Origin: Cheilinus undulatus
Lineage: Eukaryota; Chordata; Actinopteri; Labriformes; Labridae
DNA: 64,000 nt
NCBI RefSeq assembly: GCF_018320785.1
Contig: NC_054881.1
Coordinates: 14,322,275-14,386,274, forward strand
Reading direction: 5' to 3'
Made by a program: the position numbers and the translations under genes. Below are positions 1 through 11,090 of this stretch, piece after piece (the first letter of the stretch is position 1; each line of letters starts with the position of its first letter). Below the pieces are notes generated by a model. The model saw only the letters and a program-made list of their open reading frames with translations. It made no database searches and was not told the origin of the DNA.

Positions 1-2665
1 CTTTCACAAACACACAGAAAGCTGCTCAGTTACACTAACATGGGTAAATGTCATTTCTTACTTTCCACGTATGGCCAAATATGTTTCCCATCATTGACCA
101 CACCGAGAAATCATATAACCAGTGTAGGTTGTTTTGCCTTTAATGATGCATTAAATAAATTAAGGACAAACAAAAAAGTGATGGAGCACACAATGGATAC
201 ATGAGGCACACAATTTTCTTCCAAAACAAAGAAAAGTCGAGAGATAAACACAACACAACAACATAGTATAAATAAGGTAGGCTGGTTGTCAAAGTGGCTT
301 GGAAACAGCAGAAGTCCTTACACATTTCATGACTGGATTAAAAACAGAATAAAACACATCTGACATTATAATAAATAACATAGAGAGTCAAAACCTTCAT
401 CCAAACACACATCTTGAGTTGAAACCAGCATGGTTTTTGGTTCACTGGAAAAATATGAAACCTATGAGGAACGGTGGTGTCTACACACAACACAAAAGAA
501 CACAAACAAAAGGCCGTAATAGTATTCAGTGTGCAAAAACAGGTGTCAATGAAAGGGTACAAGGGGGTATTACTGAGTGGAATTCTCACCATCAGCCCTC
601 TCTTCAGTGCAAAGAGTACATTAAATAAATCTACTTAAAATAAACTTTATTTGTAATAATTTATTTCTATCTGTCCATGAATCCCACAAATCCCTCTTAA
701 AGCTCATATGAGGGACTTTTGATCTGTGTCAACTATAGTGCCTCTATTGACCAATAGGTGTAAGTCAATCGATAAAATTTTATTTGTATGGTGGCAATTC
801 AAAAACCTGCTCTATCAATTATGACAGACTCAGCATAAATCCACCATGAGCACAGCACTACGGAACATTTAGCATAGTTTCAGTAGCAAGGCAAAGCTTC
901 CCTTTACAGGCAGAAACCTCCAGCAGAACAAGGCAGCCTTCTGTGGAAGCTGTGTTGGAGTTATAAAGGAATAGAAGGTAATGCGGAAAAAAAGAAGAGG
1001 GAGATGCAGGGAAAAGAAGAGAGGGGAAGGAAGCTGCAGAGACAGAGAGGGGAGAGAGATGCAGAAAGAGAGCTATACTGTATTTTTCCTTTCTTCAATG
1101 ATCTTGTCCTGTACATGTTGAGGAAAAGTTCTCTGATCAATTCCTGTGACTCTTTACCATGGAAACTGTGAACAAAATCTGTTTTGCTGCCTGCTGTAAC
1201 TCCCCTCACCTCCCTGCAGCAGTTATTGACATTAAACATAAATACAGTCAGCATCAGGCCATAGTCTTGGGTGGGGCGTCCCATTAGGGAATGCTGTAAT
1301 GCCTTACATTGAGTCATTACTATTAATCATCAAAGGAAAATAATATGTCAATAAACTTGTCAGAATATGATCAGATTGTAGCACAAGTTTTTAAAAAAGG
1401 GTGAATGAAAGACCCCACTTATTAGCCCAACGTATCATCCGCAGTTATCTGGTAAGAGTCAGAATCCAATTCTCTGTAGATATGAAGTACTAAAATTAAA
1501 ATAACATCAATAACTCCAAGTTTTATGTCTCCCCTGAAACAATCAAACACGGAAAACTTCATGTTAAAGTTACTAGGAGTTAAATGCTGACTATGGACAC
1601 ATGCTGGGATTTCGGATCCCACGTTCTGGACCTTAGATGGGTAAATTAAATAACTCAAATTTTAAAGATTTGGGTTTTAAAGTTCATTTGTAGGGCAGAT
1701 GGCTACCAAGCAGTTCCTCAGCACTGAGGTTGATGGTGTACTTGTACTCTCAGTGTGAAGCACTGCAACATTTTGAGGGTGTTCCTATTGATGCTGATTG
1801 CAGCTATTGCTTAGAGAAATGATCAATAATGTTGCGATGATCTTGCTTGCTTTCACAACTCCTCACAGGAGCTTTAAATATGTGCATAAAATATGAGGAA
1901 GGGAAAAATAAATATTTTTACACTGTCATTAAAACACCATTTTATAGAAACTATATTTTCCCTGAAACACCGAAATTGTTGCCACATGCACCAATCTGGA
2001 CGCAATAGAAGACCTCCAAATCTTAAAAAAACCTTGTTGAATATCATGCATACTATACCTACAGCATGAGATTATAAATATCATCATAAAGTTCATACAC
2101 AAAAACCAAATGATTGATTGCTTAGTAATGAATTTTTTTTCTAATGTAAAAAGGAGTAGAGATGCATCTTTAGCTAGCAAGAAGTGATGATGAAGACCAC
2201 AGTCATATTCTCAGGGTGGTTTTGGTTGGCTTTAGAAGTTCTACTGCATGTGGAGCACAAGTAGGAACACAATAGATATCCTTATATTACTTAAATTAAT
2301 TTCTAAAAGCCACAAAATCAACATCAGCCAGCTGAAAATGTATTTAACAGTCACTTCACTTTCAGAACATAAAAGCTGCTCATAAGAAGTGGTGATATAA
2401 CAGCCTGTTTTCTGTGAAACACATTCAGAGGTGGAGCTGGTAAGGCCAAGTTGGTGTGCGTCAGGCAGGGGCCTTCCTACTGCTTCATGACTACCAATGG
2501 CAAAATCAGAGGATGGCTTTAGTTGTAGAGGGTGATACACTGACTTGTTCTCCCATCAATATATTGTTGTCCTCAGGAAACAGAGTGCCATCAGCCCTTA
2601 TTAAGGTCTCAGTGCAGCTGGGTCTGATCACCGCAGTCTGTATTTCCATTACCATCATGTCTTTC
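1..2665 (-). other. Probable lman2l 3' UTR and downstream DNA
   Basis: No gene recognised. The stretch lies just past the lman2l stop codon (2666-2668) and is probably its 3' UTR plus downstream DNA. Minus-strand AATAAA signals (TTTATT on the plus strand) occur at about 647-652 and 661-666 and are possible poly(A) signals, but nothing fixes the transcript end. Short open frames here show no family similarity that I recognise. Confidence 0.35.
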
Positions 2666-5600
2666 TCAGTAGAAGCGCTTGCGCCGGGTCTCATTCCAGT
2701 GGCTGTAGACCACCAGGCCGATGACGATGAGGAAGATACAGCCCAGCATTGAAAAAAGCATGGTGAAGAACATAGCCACTGCACTCATCCCTTCATCAGT
2801 CTGACCCACTGGAAGAGAGGAGCACAGACAGAGGCTTAGAGAAAGGTGGAAAAGTGACAAAACTATCACCTGAGGATGGCACATTTGTGTTATTCCAGCA
2901 TTGTGTAAGTGTTTGTGCTTCTTACATCGGAGTAGTTCAAAGTTGTCAACACTTGGAATGGTTATCTCCTCTTCCTCCTCTTCCTCTTCCTGTTTACTCT
3001 TCAACACAGTCAGCTGGTAGAGTTTCAGGGAAATGATATCATGGTTGTCTATAAATAAGGAATCAGACAATGTGATTACAGTTAGGACAACATGGAGGAA
3101 AAGGTTACTTTCTCTTTAATCTTAAGGGAGGAAATGCTCAGACTAAAGTGGCCAAAGTGAATGCTTCATGTTAAACCCCTGAGACCTGAACAAGTGACTT
3201 AGTACACAAGCATTAGTATAGATGTCAGTATTATAACTTTAGTAAGATGTAAAGAGGGCTTTAGGGAGAAAAATGGAAAATGCTTGGAAGGCTTTTCACA
3301 AGATTTTGGGGCGTTTCTGTGGGAATTTGTACTCATTCATTCTGTAGAGCATTTATGAGTCAGGTACTGATGCTGGACAAAAGGCCTGGCCCTCAATCTC
3401 CATTCCAGTTCATCCCAAAGGTGCTCGATGGGGTTCAGGTCAGGGCCCCGTGTGGGCCAGTCCAGTTCTTCCACACTGAACTCATCAAACCATGTCTCTG
3501 TAGCCCTTGCTGTGTGCACTGGGGCTCAGTTATTTTGAAAAAGAAAAGGACCTTCTCCAAACTGTTGCCACAAAGTACAAAGCATTGTCCTGAATGTCTA
3601 GGTATGCTGAAGCATAAAGGTTGGCCTTCACAGGAGATAAGCAGTCTTGACCAAACCTTGAACAAAAGCTCCACACCATTATCTCTCCTCCACCAAACTT
3701 GACTGTTGGCACAGTCAGGCAGGTAACATTCTCCCAACACCCACCAAACCTAGACTCACCCATCTGACTGCCAAACAGAGAAGCAAGATTTGCCACTCCA
3801 CAGAACACATTTCCACTGCTCCACAGTCCAGTGTCAGTATGCTTTACAAAACTCCATCTGATGCTGGGCATTAAACTTTGTGATGTTAGGCTTGTATGCA
3901 GCAGCTCAATCATGAAAACCTGTCCCATGAAGCTCCCGTCACACAGTTTTTGTGCTTACATTAATGCCAGTGGAAGTTCAGAACTTTGGCCCATATAGTG
4001 TATGTCAAGCTTCCAGCGAAGAATATGTCTGCTTACCCGAAAGATCTCCAGTGATGGCTGTAGCTCCAAAATAATAACCCATAGGCAGCCGCACCCCAGG
4101 GATGTCTAGGCAGTCCCTCCACTCATGTTGCCCTTCAATGTCAATCATCACCTGAAGAATGGGCAGGTATTGAGTGTCAGTAACTTTGAGATGATGTTCA
4201 CATAGTATAAAAACCTCTACATCACTTTACTTCCCAGGAGCAGTTTATCTGAGTTATAAAGATCGATGAAAAATCAGAATCATCTTAGATATCAGACTTT
4301 GATTTAAGTAAATAAGGACTGTTTTCAGAGTTATCCAAATTCTAGAAAGGACAAAGGGGATGTAAAATGCTAGATAGATCCTGATACATCCCTTGTCCCT
4401 ATCTCAAAGCCTTCTGTTTTATGCATTCACCTCTGTGGCTGGAGTGTCCCAACTCTTGTTGAAATGGATGGGTAGAGTGAGGTGCCAGGACTATATTGGG
4501 CCCACTCCAAACTGAGTGTTTCAAGAAATCTCCCAGAATGCTTTGCAACTCACAGGCAAGGTGGCTGCTCAAGAAGTGTTAAAACGTCAAATTTTTAAAC
4601 AAGATTCAAAATTACAACTTAAATTTACTTACAAAACTATCATGGTCCTTTAGATCTCAAACAAGCATTTTGTTTGGTTGTAGAAATGTCCAATATCGCT
4701 GCCTCTTTAGTAATGCTGTTGATGATTACTGATGACATATTAGATACTTGAAGAGTCATCCTAGTTTTTTTTTTTGGGGGGGGGGGGGGGTTAACCACTA
4801 CACACTGTAACTTTGTTTAAAGGGCAAGGGGTACTTGTTAGTGAGGGGTAGGGGTAAAGCTGATCATGGGACTGAGCTTTAGCGTAATTAACGGTAATTG
4901 TTACACAACTCAGTGCTATATCTCATAAATCAGAGTCATCGGTTTATTCCTGAGTAAGATAACAAATAACTTTTGTATTTTATCCATCTAAAAAGCACAT
5001 CTTGATAACTTTTTTTCCACAGCATCTCCTAAGAGCATGTTTTTACTTTGACATCCTGCTTCTATTTTTTATTTTGTTACTGTGCCTCAATAGATATTAA
5101 AGGTGAGGGAAATAATCGATACAGCATAGTACTGCAATATTTTGCATGTCGATATATTGTATCTTCCGCCAAGTATCGATTTTTTTTTTCAAATTAATTG
5201 CAAATATGAACTGAAGTTTAGGATACTGGATAAATAGCATAAGTTGCTTTTCTGACCACTTGATGGTGCTGTTGCACCTTTTTCCAGGGAGGTCAGCAGA
5301 GGTGACGGCCATACAGCAGGAGAAAGTTAGTACAACCAATATGGCAGCACCAGGGAAAGGACATTAGGAACGCAAGCAGGGCACAAACAACATGGACATG
5401 ACACATGGGGTTTGCAGAGTGCTGCATGAAAATAAAATACTGCAGTAATACGATAAAAATGAAGGCAAGGCTGATACACAATCAGCTAAACAGTTGGAAA
5501 AATGGTATAGATAGAAATATATCGCAATATATGGTATGCCAATACTATATAAAATTGCAATAATATCGAATCGTGGCATAAGTATCGTGATGATATCGAA

Positions 5601-8600
5601 GCCTGGGGCCACTAGTGATTCCCACTCTAGGGTACTGGGACATGAAAAGAGGGAGATCAGTGTAGCACTGGGAATGCCCTTGAAGTTTTTAATTATTTGT
5701 TTGCACTCTTCTTACTCAACAGAGCTTGTAGTTTTTTTCAACTCATTGGAGATAAAGACGCATTAATGATGAAATCCACACCCATGACTAAAATGTTGTG
5801 CTCTGACTTGTCTTGAGGCGGAGGCAAAACCATTCGGCTTGCAGCCACTGAAGGCTTGTCATTGCAAAGCACCACACTCCTGTTTCTCCACCTTCAAAAC
5901 AAAAGTACTAGCTGTTGTACTGTTAACAAGGGGAAATGTAACTTCATACAGCTGAGAAATAAAAATTGAATGGATACTGTGTGGACAGCAAGCATCTCGT
6001 GTCAAGATAAGAAGCAATATCTGATGCTTTCATCACACTGAAAGATTTTATCTTTGCATTAACTATGCACTAATGCTTTCTTTGAATACTTTGTTTCTTA
6101 ACAATTTTGTTTAATTAATGTTAACACTAGTGAAACTTTATTTCTCAAGAATATCGTTCAATACTAATCAAATCCACAGTACAATACAGTTCATGATAAG
6201 CAAAAACCACAATCCCATCCTGTTTCTCCTTTTAATACCCCTTTTCACCTGGAAAACCATGCTCCTCTGTTTAGTAGTTTATACTAGAATATAAAAAAAC
6301 AGCACAGACAGAGGCTGGAAGTCCAGCTTGTATTTACCGAAAAAGATTGGAGGAAAAAAGGAGAGTAACAAAGGTCTCCAAGTGGAAAAACATGGACAGA
6401 AGGTCAGCCTACCAACAGTGCATTCGACAGAATCAATATCATAAAATCAGACTCATTCTTCCAAATGTACGTCTGCAAATCACAGGCTGAAAGATGGAGG
6501 GTTGCGTCTCTCACCGTTAGCCTGCGACGGATATACCGGATGAAGAGGAAGGTGTCGTGTTTGAGATTGCGGACCATGGCGTTACAGCCTCCGAGCTCCG
6601 TGGGCCGACCGTCCCTCTCATGGTCGTAGCTGATGCTGCCGTTGCCGACCATGGCTAACACGAAGGGGAAGATCCTCTTGTGGTCACAGGAGAGAAAAGA
6701 GAAAACTCTGTGTAGTTTGGGTTACAGCACTGAGAGGTGATGATATGATATCCAGAGATGGCTGGATGATGAGGAGGACGAACAAAACCCAGGCAAAAAG
6801 AAAGGGACAAATACAAGCAGAAAAAAAAAAACGAAATTAAAACAAATGAAGACAAACGTACGGATGACCTTGTCTTACAAACAGTGAAGCAGATCTTAAT
6901 AACCAAACAGTATCATCTAGAATTACAGACATCAAGGAAACACTTAAGGAAGGCCAAAGCCTCCCTTTGAAGGAGGATAAGCAAAAATACTTCTTATCAT
7001 ATGCTCACAAGGTCAACAAGCCATGCATGCCACAAAAGTTTAAAAACACAGAAGATCACTCAATCTGCAGATTAAATAAACATGTTTTATTTAAATGAAA
7101 GTACGGATGAGTGTAAGGGTTGTGTTTTAGTCATTACACATTATGCTGAAACACAACTTTTGACTCATTAACTTGAAAGATTATTGTTACAAATTTACAG
7201 CCTTATTCATGTAAATGTAGGACTTTGAGGTTATTTATGTATGTTTTGAATTTGTAAATAACTTTACTTTTGTAATATTATGCCTTTTATCTCTTCAGTC
7301 TGTACACTCATAAATTAAGAACTTTATCCTTGCAATTCAATTAATATAATTTTGTAATATTATGACTTAAATCCTGCAAATTTTCTTTGCTGTGGCCCTA
7401 ACACTCCGTCGTACTGAGGTTATGCTTTCAAACATAGAAAAAGGCTAACAGACCAAATGGAAGCTGTATCGGGACAAAACACATGATTTATCGTCAGATG
7501 CTCAAGGTGCTGTTTGTTTACCTGTGTGCGAGGAGTATATCTTTTCTTCTGCGCCTTTCTCCAAATGGTTGCACAAAAGAACACAAAGACATCCTTTTTT
7601 TACACAACTCTGCCAGAGCCACTGTCCATGCTTTGCACTAAACCTTCACTCCACTTTTCTCTCCCACTAAGTGTGAAATCTACGCAGAACATACCTCCAG
7701 ATGTTTCTCCTCATTGGGGTATGTGTCCACAAACACACCCAAGCCAGTGAAATTATCCATATTGCCAAATACAGGACCTGTCAAAGAATGTGGACACAGT
7801 GTTAGAAGCACTAAACAGAGAAAAAGTTATTTTTTTCCTATTATTATTTACCTTTCTGCATACGTTCCTTTGTGTACCAAATGGCCAACCCGTCACCGTT
7901 AAGGTTCTTCTTTCCTTTTCCGTGAATCTTAAAGTGGACTTGCATCTCCCAGTTCTTCAGATGGCAGGGCTAGAAACACAAAACCGATGAAATTATGCCA
8001 ACAACTGAAGCTAATGTAAACAACTAGACATGTGAAGTGGACTCAAGAAAATGACATATTTGACATTTTTAATATGAATTTTCTCATTCAACCATTTGCT
8101 GATCATCCTTCATATTTTTTGCAACAAGGAATATCTTCAAAGTCAATGTTCTGAGGGGTGGTGGTTTGACGAGGATTTCAAATAAACAAAGAAGGCAGAA
8201 TAAATAGCAGTCGGTGTTGTCAACTACATCAAAAGTCACCAGTGCAGCCATAACGTAAATAACTTTCTAAGGGCACTCCGCCTGGCTTCAATAAGGACAT
8301 ATAGGGGTTCTATGAGAAAAACTCATCAGCAAACTTAATGGATGTTAAAGCAAAGAGCTTCACAGCACATACCTGGAGCTCTGATGCTACTGACACTTAC
8401 ATACATCAGACACCAGCACTCATTTTCAACTATGGCCATTTTAAATGGCATTTAAATAAATGCACAATTTGTGACAGTAGTACAGACACTAAACCAAAAG
8501 GGAGCATATAAACTTTATTTTCAGGAGTTCCACCTGGCTTAGAAACCTGTCAGAAAATGTGAAATTTCGAGTTCTGAGGCTCTTTAAAAAGGCATTAAAG

Positions 8601-9587
8601 CACTGATGAGTGTTTATATTTCAGATTTGGGTATTTCCTGTAGTCCCTTACTTTGTTACTTAAAAAAGAGGCTTCCAAATTGTTGTTCACGCACTGTGAT
8701 TGCCTACAGCTAAATGGGAAAGAGTCTCATACAGGTCTTTGCACGTAGCCTCCAATTATCAAAACCACCCCTAAAAATACCCCAAACCGAGGTATGAGCT
8801 CACAAAGTTAGACGGGTGCATCCTTCTACTACCTCAGTATTTACAGTATGCAGGTACTTACAATGCGGCTCCACACTGCCCCCTGCCTGCTCTGCATGTC
8901 AGGTGTGAGGCGCACCTGGTCGGTGGTTACCATGGCATCCCCCATCAGCTCCCAGTGGGCGGAGCCCAAGGAGCCCACACCTGAGTACACAAAAAGCACC
9001 GTCAATAAAATTAGAAAGGCTGGCACAACACAAAGGATACTGAAAAGACCAATAAACAGGTCTGCTTTGTAACAAAGTAAAACCCCTTTTTTCTATTATA
9101 GGAGACATGCTCAAAAGTAAAGGTTTTAAAACACTATGCGGTAAATATATCGTGCTACATTTACTTGTATTACAATAAAAGCAAAACAGCATGGGAAGCT
9201 TAATGCTAAAGCAGCAACGGTCTTTTATAGATTATAGATGAGAGACACAATATAGTATCTTTATCACTTTTCCTTTAATTATCATGATTCCTTTTCCCTT
9301 TTTATTAACGAGAGAGGAGCTCGTGCGCAGATATAATGTAACATTTACTGATTATTCTAGAAATATCTGCGTCTCGTGAATCAGTGTCTAACGGTTGGGA
9401 CAGCATTACCTTGGTATGGCTTGGATAGGGAAAACTCCCGCTTCAAAAACTCCTCCATTTCATGGTCGTCGTCAGCGAAACACCCACTGAAGACAAAAAT
9501 AAGAAAACTACATGTCCAGTAGAAATTTAAAGACATAATTTTCCGTTTCGGCTCCCTGAAATGATAGTTCCTGCCGACGGCAGCCAT
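2666..9587 (-). CDS. lman2l: LMAN2L/VIPL-type L-type lectin, 8 exons
   Basis: Single-pass type I membrane lectin of the ER/early Golgi that binds high-mannose glycoproteins (family knowledge). Exons in transcription order: 9410-9587, 8862-8980, 7852-7969, 7695-7777, 6515-6676, 4037-4151, 2926-3048, 2666-2808. All junctions are GT-AG with matching phase, and they sum to 1041 nt (346 aa; human LMAN2L is about 348). Visible in order: a hydrophobic signal segment after an N-terminal extension; the lectin domain opening with SLSKPYQGVGS; VRLTPDMQSRQGAVW; DGLAIWYTKERMQ; the metal/sugar-site stretch FVDTYPNEE; SYDHERDGRPTELGGC; GDLSDNHDIISLKLY; a run of eight glutamates; a transmembrane helix; and a short tail ending RRKRFY, resembling the RKR-type ER retention tail of VIPL. 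The first ATG (9587) was chosen. An in-frame ATG at 9536 sits directly before the hydrophobic segment and could be the real start. LMAN2 (VIP36) is the alternative, but the SYDHERDGRPTELGGC stretch and the tail fit LMAN2L better. Which teleost paralogue (a or b) cannot be told. Confidence 0.93.
3270..4004 (-). pseudogene. Tc1-like transposase remnant in lman2l intron 6
   Basis: The minus strand carries the C-terminal half of a Tc1/mariner transposase, including WPTRGPDLNPIEHLWDELEW (about 3390-3450), broken by at least one frameshift near 3530. The N-terminal DNA-binding half is absent. A Tc1-type terminal repeat (CATATAGTGTA, about 3993-4003) closes the right side directly after the mid-transposase region, so this is an internally deleted copy. 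It lies in the same orientation as the host gene, ending about 30 bp from the exon 6 splice donor. Confidence 0.8.
4765..4790. repeat. T11-G15 homopolymer junction
   Basis: A run of 11 T is followed directly by 15 G, in lman2l intron 5. Such runs are prone to length error in assemblies and to replication slippage. Confidence 0.9.
5105..5625. mobile_element. Degenerate hAT-type non-autonomous element
   Basis: In lman2l intron 5, both edges are rich in ATCGATA/TATCG motifs (ATCGATACAG near 5117; several ATATCG motifs at 5515-5600), the pattern of hAT-derived MITEs in fish. No transposase coding is visible and the exact ends are not defined. Confidence 0.35.
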
Positions 9588-10222
9588 GGTGGGACAAAAT
9601 TCATCCCACTAAATCATCTGCCTTTATCCCATTGGTTCGCTGTGTTGCATGGCTCGTTTCTATTTGTCCGTTTGGTTGTCAATCAAAATGCCCGCTTGTT
9701 ATTGGATGTTGCATATGGATTTTCTAAATAATGACAGCAGAGAAAATGATATTTATTTATTAAACTGGAGGATTAAAGCTGTGGCAGAGATGAATGAGCT
9801 TTGTAGGGAAAATCTGATTATCATATTACTGAATCTAATCCAGCTTTTAGACGTTGTTTTTCAAAGCAGGGGTCCAGGTCCTCGATCGGGGGCATTGGGT
9901 GGGTTGTAGACAATTGCCATAAATAAATCAATAACACTATTTGCTAAAATAAAATCAGAAAAACTGTCTTTTAGTTGTCAGTAATCACAGAATATCGAAA
10001 GCTAGAAATAATTTCACAAGACCATTTATGCATCCAGGTACTCTTGGGAAAAATGAGGAAATCAATATCATTTTGTTAATATCATTGTAATTATTATTAT
10101 TAGTAGTAGTATCTGTAAGTGTTTTAGAGATAAGAGTAGCTATGTAGCCTATAGGGCAGTCTTTTTGATTTATTCCAACACCATGGAGTAAAAGTCCACA
10201 TACATTTATTTTCATGCATATG

Positions 10223-10244
10223 AAAACAAAACAAACAAACAAAC

Positions 10245-10275
<31 letters not shown>

Positions 10276-10347
10276 CAAAACAAAAAACAAACAAACAAAA
10301 AAACAAACAAACAAAAACATAAAACCAAACAAAAAACAAAAAACAAA
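10223..10347. repeat. (AAAC)n/(AAAAC)n microsatellite
   Basis: About 125 bp of interrupted CAAAA and CAAA units. The reverse strand reads as a long Phe/Leu/Val/Cys-rich open frame, which is an artefact of the simple repeat. Confidence 0.92.
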
Positions 10348-10429
10348 TAGGATTTCTATATAAAAGCTTATTATAACCACTAACAAAAAATAATCATAAT
10401 AAAGTGAAAAACCCCTAAATGTTAAATTG

Positions 10430-10910
10430 TAATTATAAGATAATTAAAATATAAGATTTTGAGAAAACAAGTCAAAATAATGAGATAAAAGTCAAAATTA
10501 CGAGGTAGTAAGTCATAATAATGTGATTAAATGTATTAAATGTCATAGTTATGCAATAGTAAGTCATTATTGTGAGATTTTAAATAATTAAAATTATGAG
10601 ATCTTAGTCAAATTTATGAGAATGTAAACGCTTAGTATGAAATAAGCTAATTATGAGTGAAAAGTTATCATTTTGACTTATCTAAAAATTATGACTTACC
10701 ATCTCAGATTTTCGAACTTTATCACATAATTTCTTATTTTTATCTAAATGTTTTACCTTTTTTTTTTTTTTTCAAAATTTCAAATACTTTAATTTCATAA
10801 CCAAGATGTTTTTATCTCATAATTTTGACTTACTTTACGACAATTTCGACTTTTTGCTTCATAGTTATGACTTATCTTTTCATAATTTCTATCAAAGATT
10901 TTGTTTAAAA
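10430..10910. repeat. AT-rich degenerate repeat in inverted arrangement
   Basis: The left half (about 10440-10620) repeats AAGTCAAAATTATGAG-like units. From about 10660 to 10890 the complement (TTTTGACTTAT, ATTATGACTTA) takes over, so the block is a degenerate foldback of a roughly 15-25 bp motif. Confidence 0.7.
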
Positions 10911-11090
10911 TGATTACCATACATTTATATATCTTCTGTGGTTCCAGACGCTCCTGATCCCAGTATTTTGATCCCTGCCGTAGCTGCTCATCCCTGATGT
11001 GAACTGCAGATGGCGGTAGTGTGCCATTACGTTGGGTAAAAAGTGCTTCGTTTAAATGTAAAGAAGAAGAAGTCTGTGCTGACAGGCAAC

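Larger units (their letters stand above)
9588..11090. promoter_or_regulatory. Divergent lman2l/nup54 intergenic region
   Basis: 1.5 kb separates the two start codons, so both promoters should lie here. Next to lman2l, ATTGG motifs (CCAAT box on the minus strand) occur at about 9630 and 9702. The centre holds an AAAC/AAAAC microsatellite and an AT-rich inverted block. No TATA box stands out near nup54; the 60 bp before its ATG is purine-rich (AAGAAGAAGAAG). Promoter assignments are inference. Confidence 0.45.

Noticed and set aside
10124..10386. Long minus-strand open frames rich in Phe, Cys, Val and Leu
   Set aside because: They are the translation of the AAAC/AAAAC microsatellite, with no independent coding evidence.
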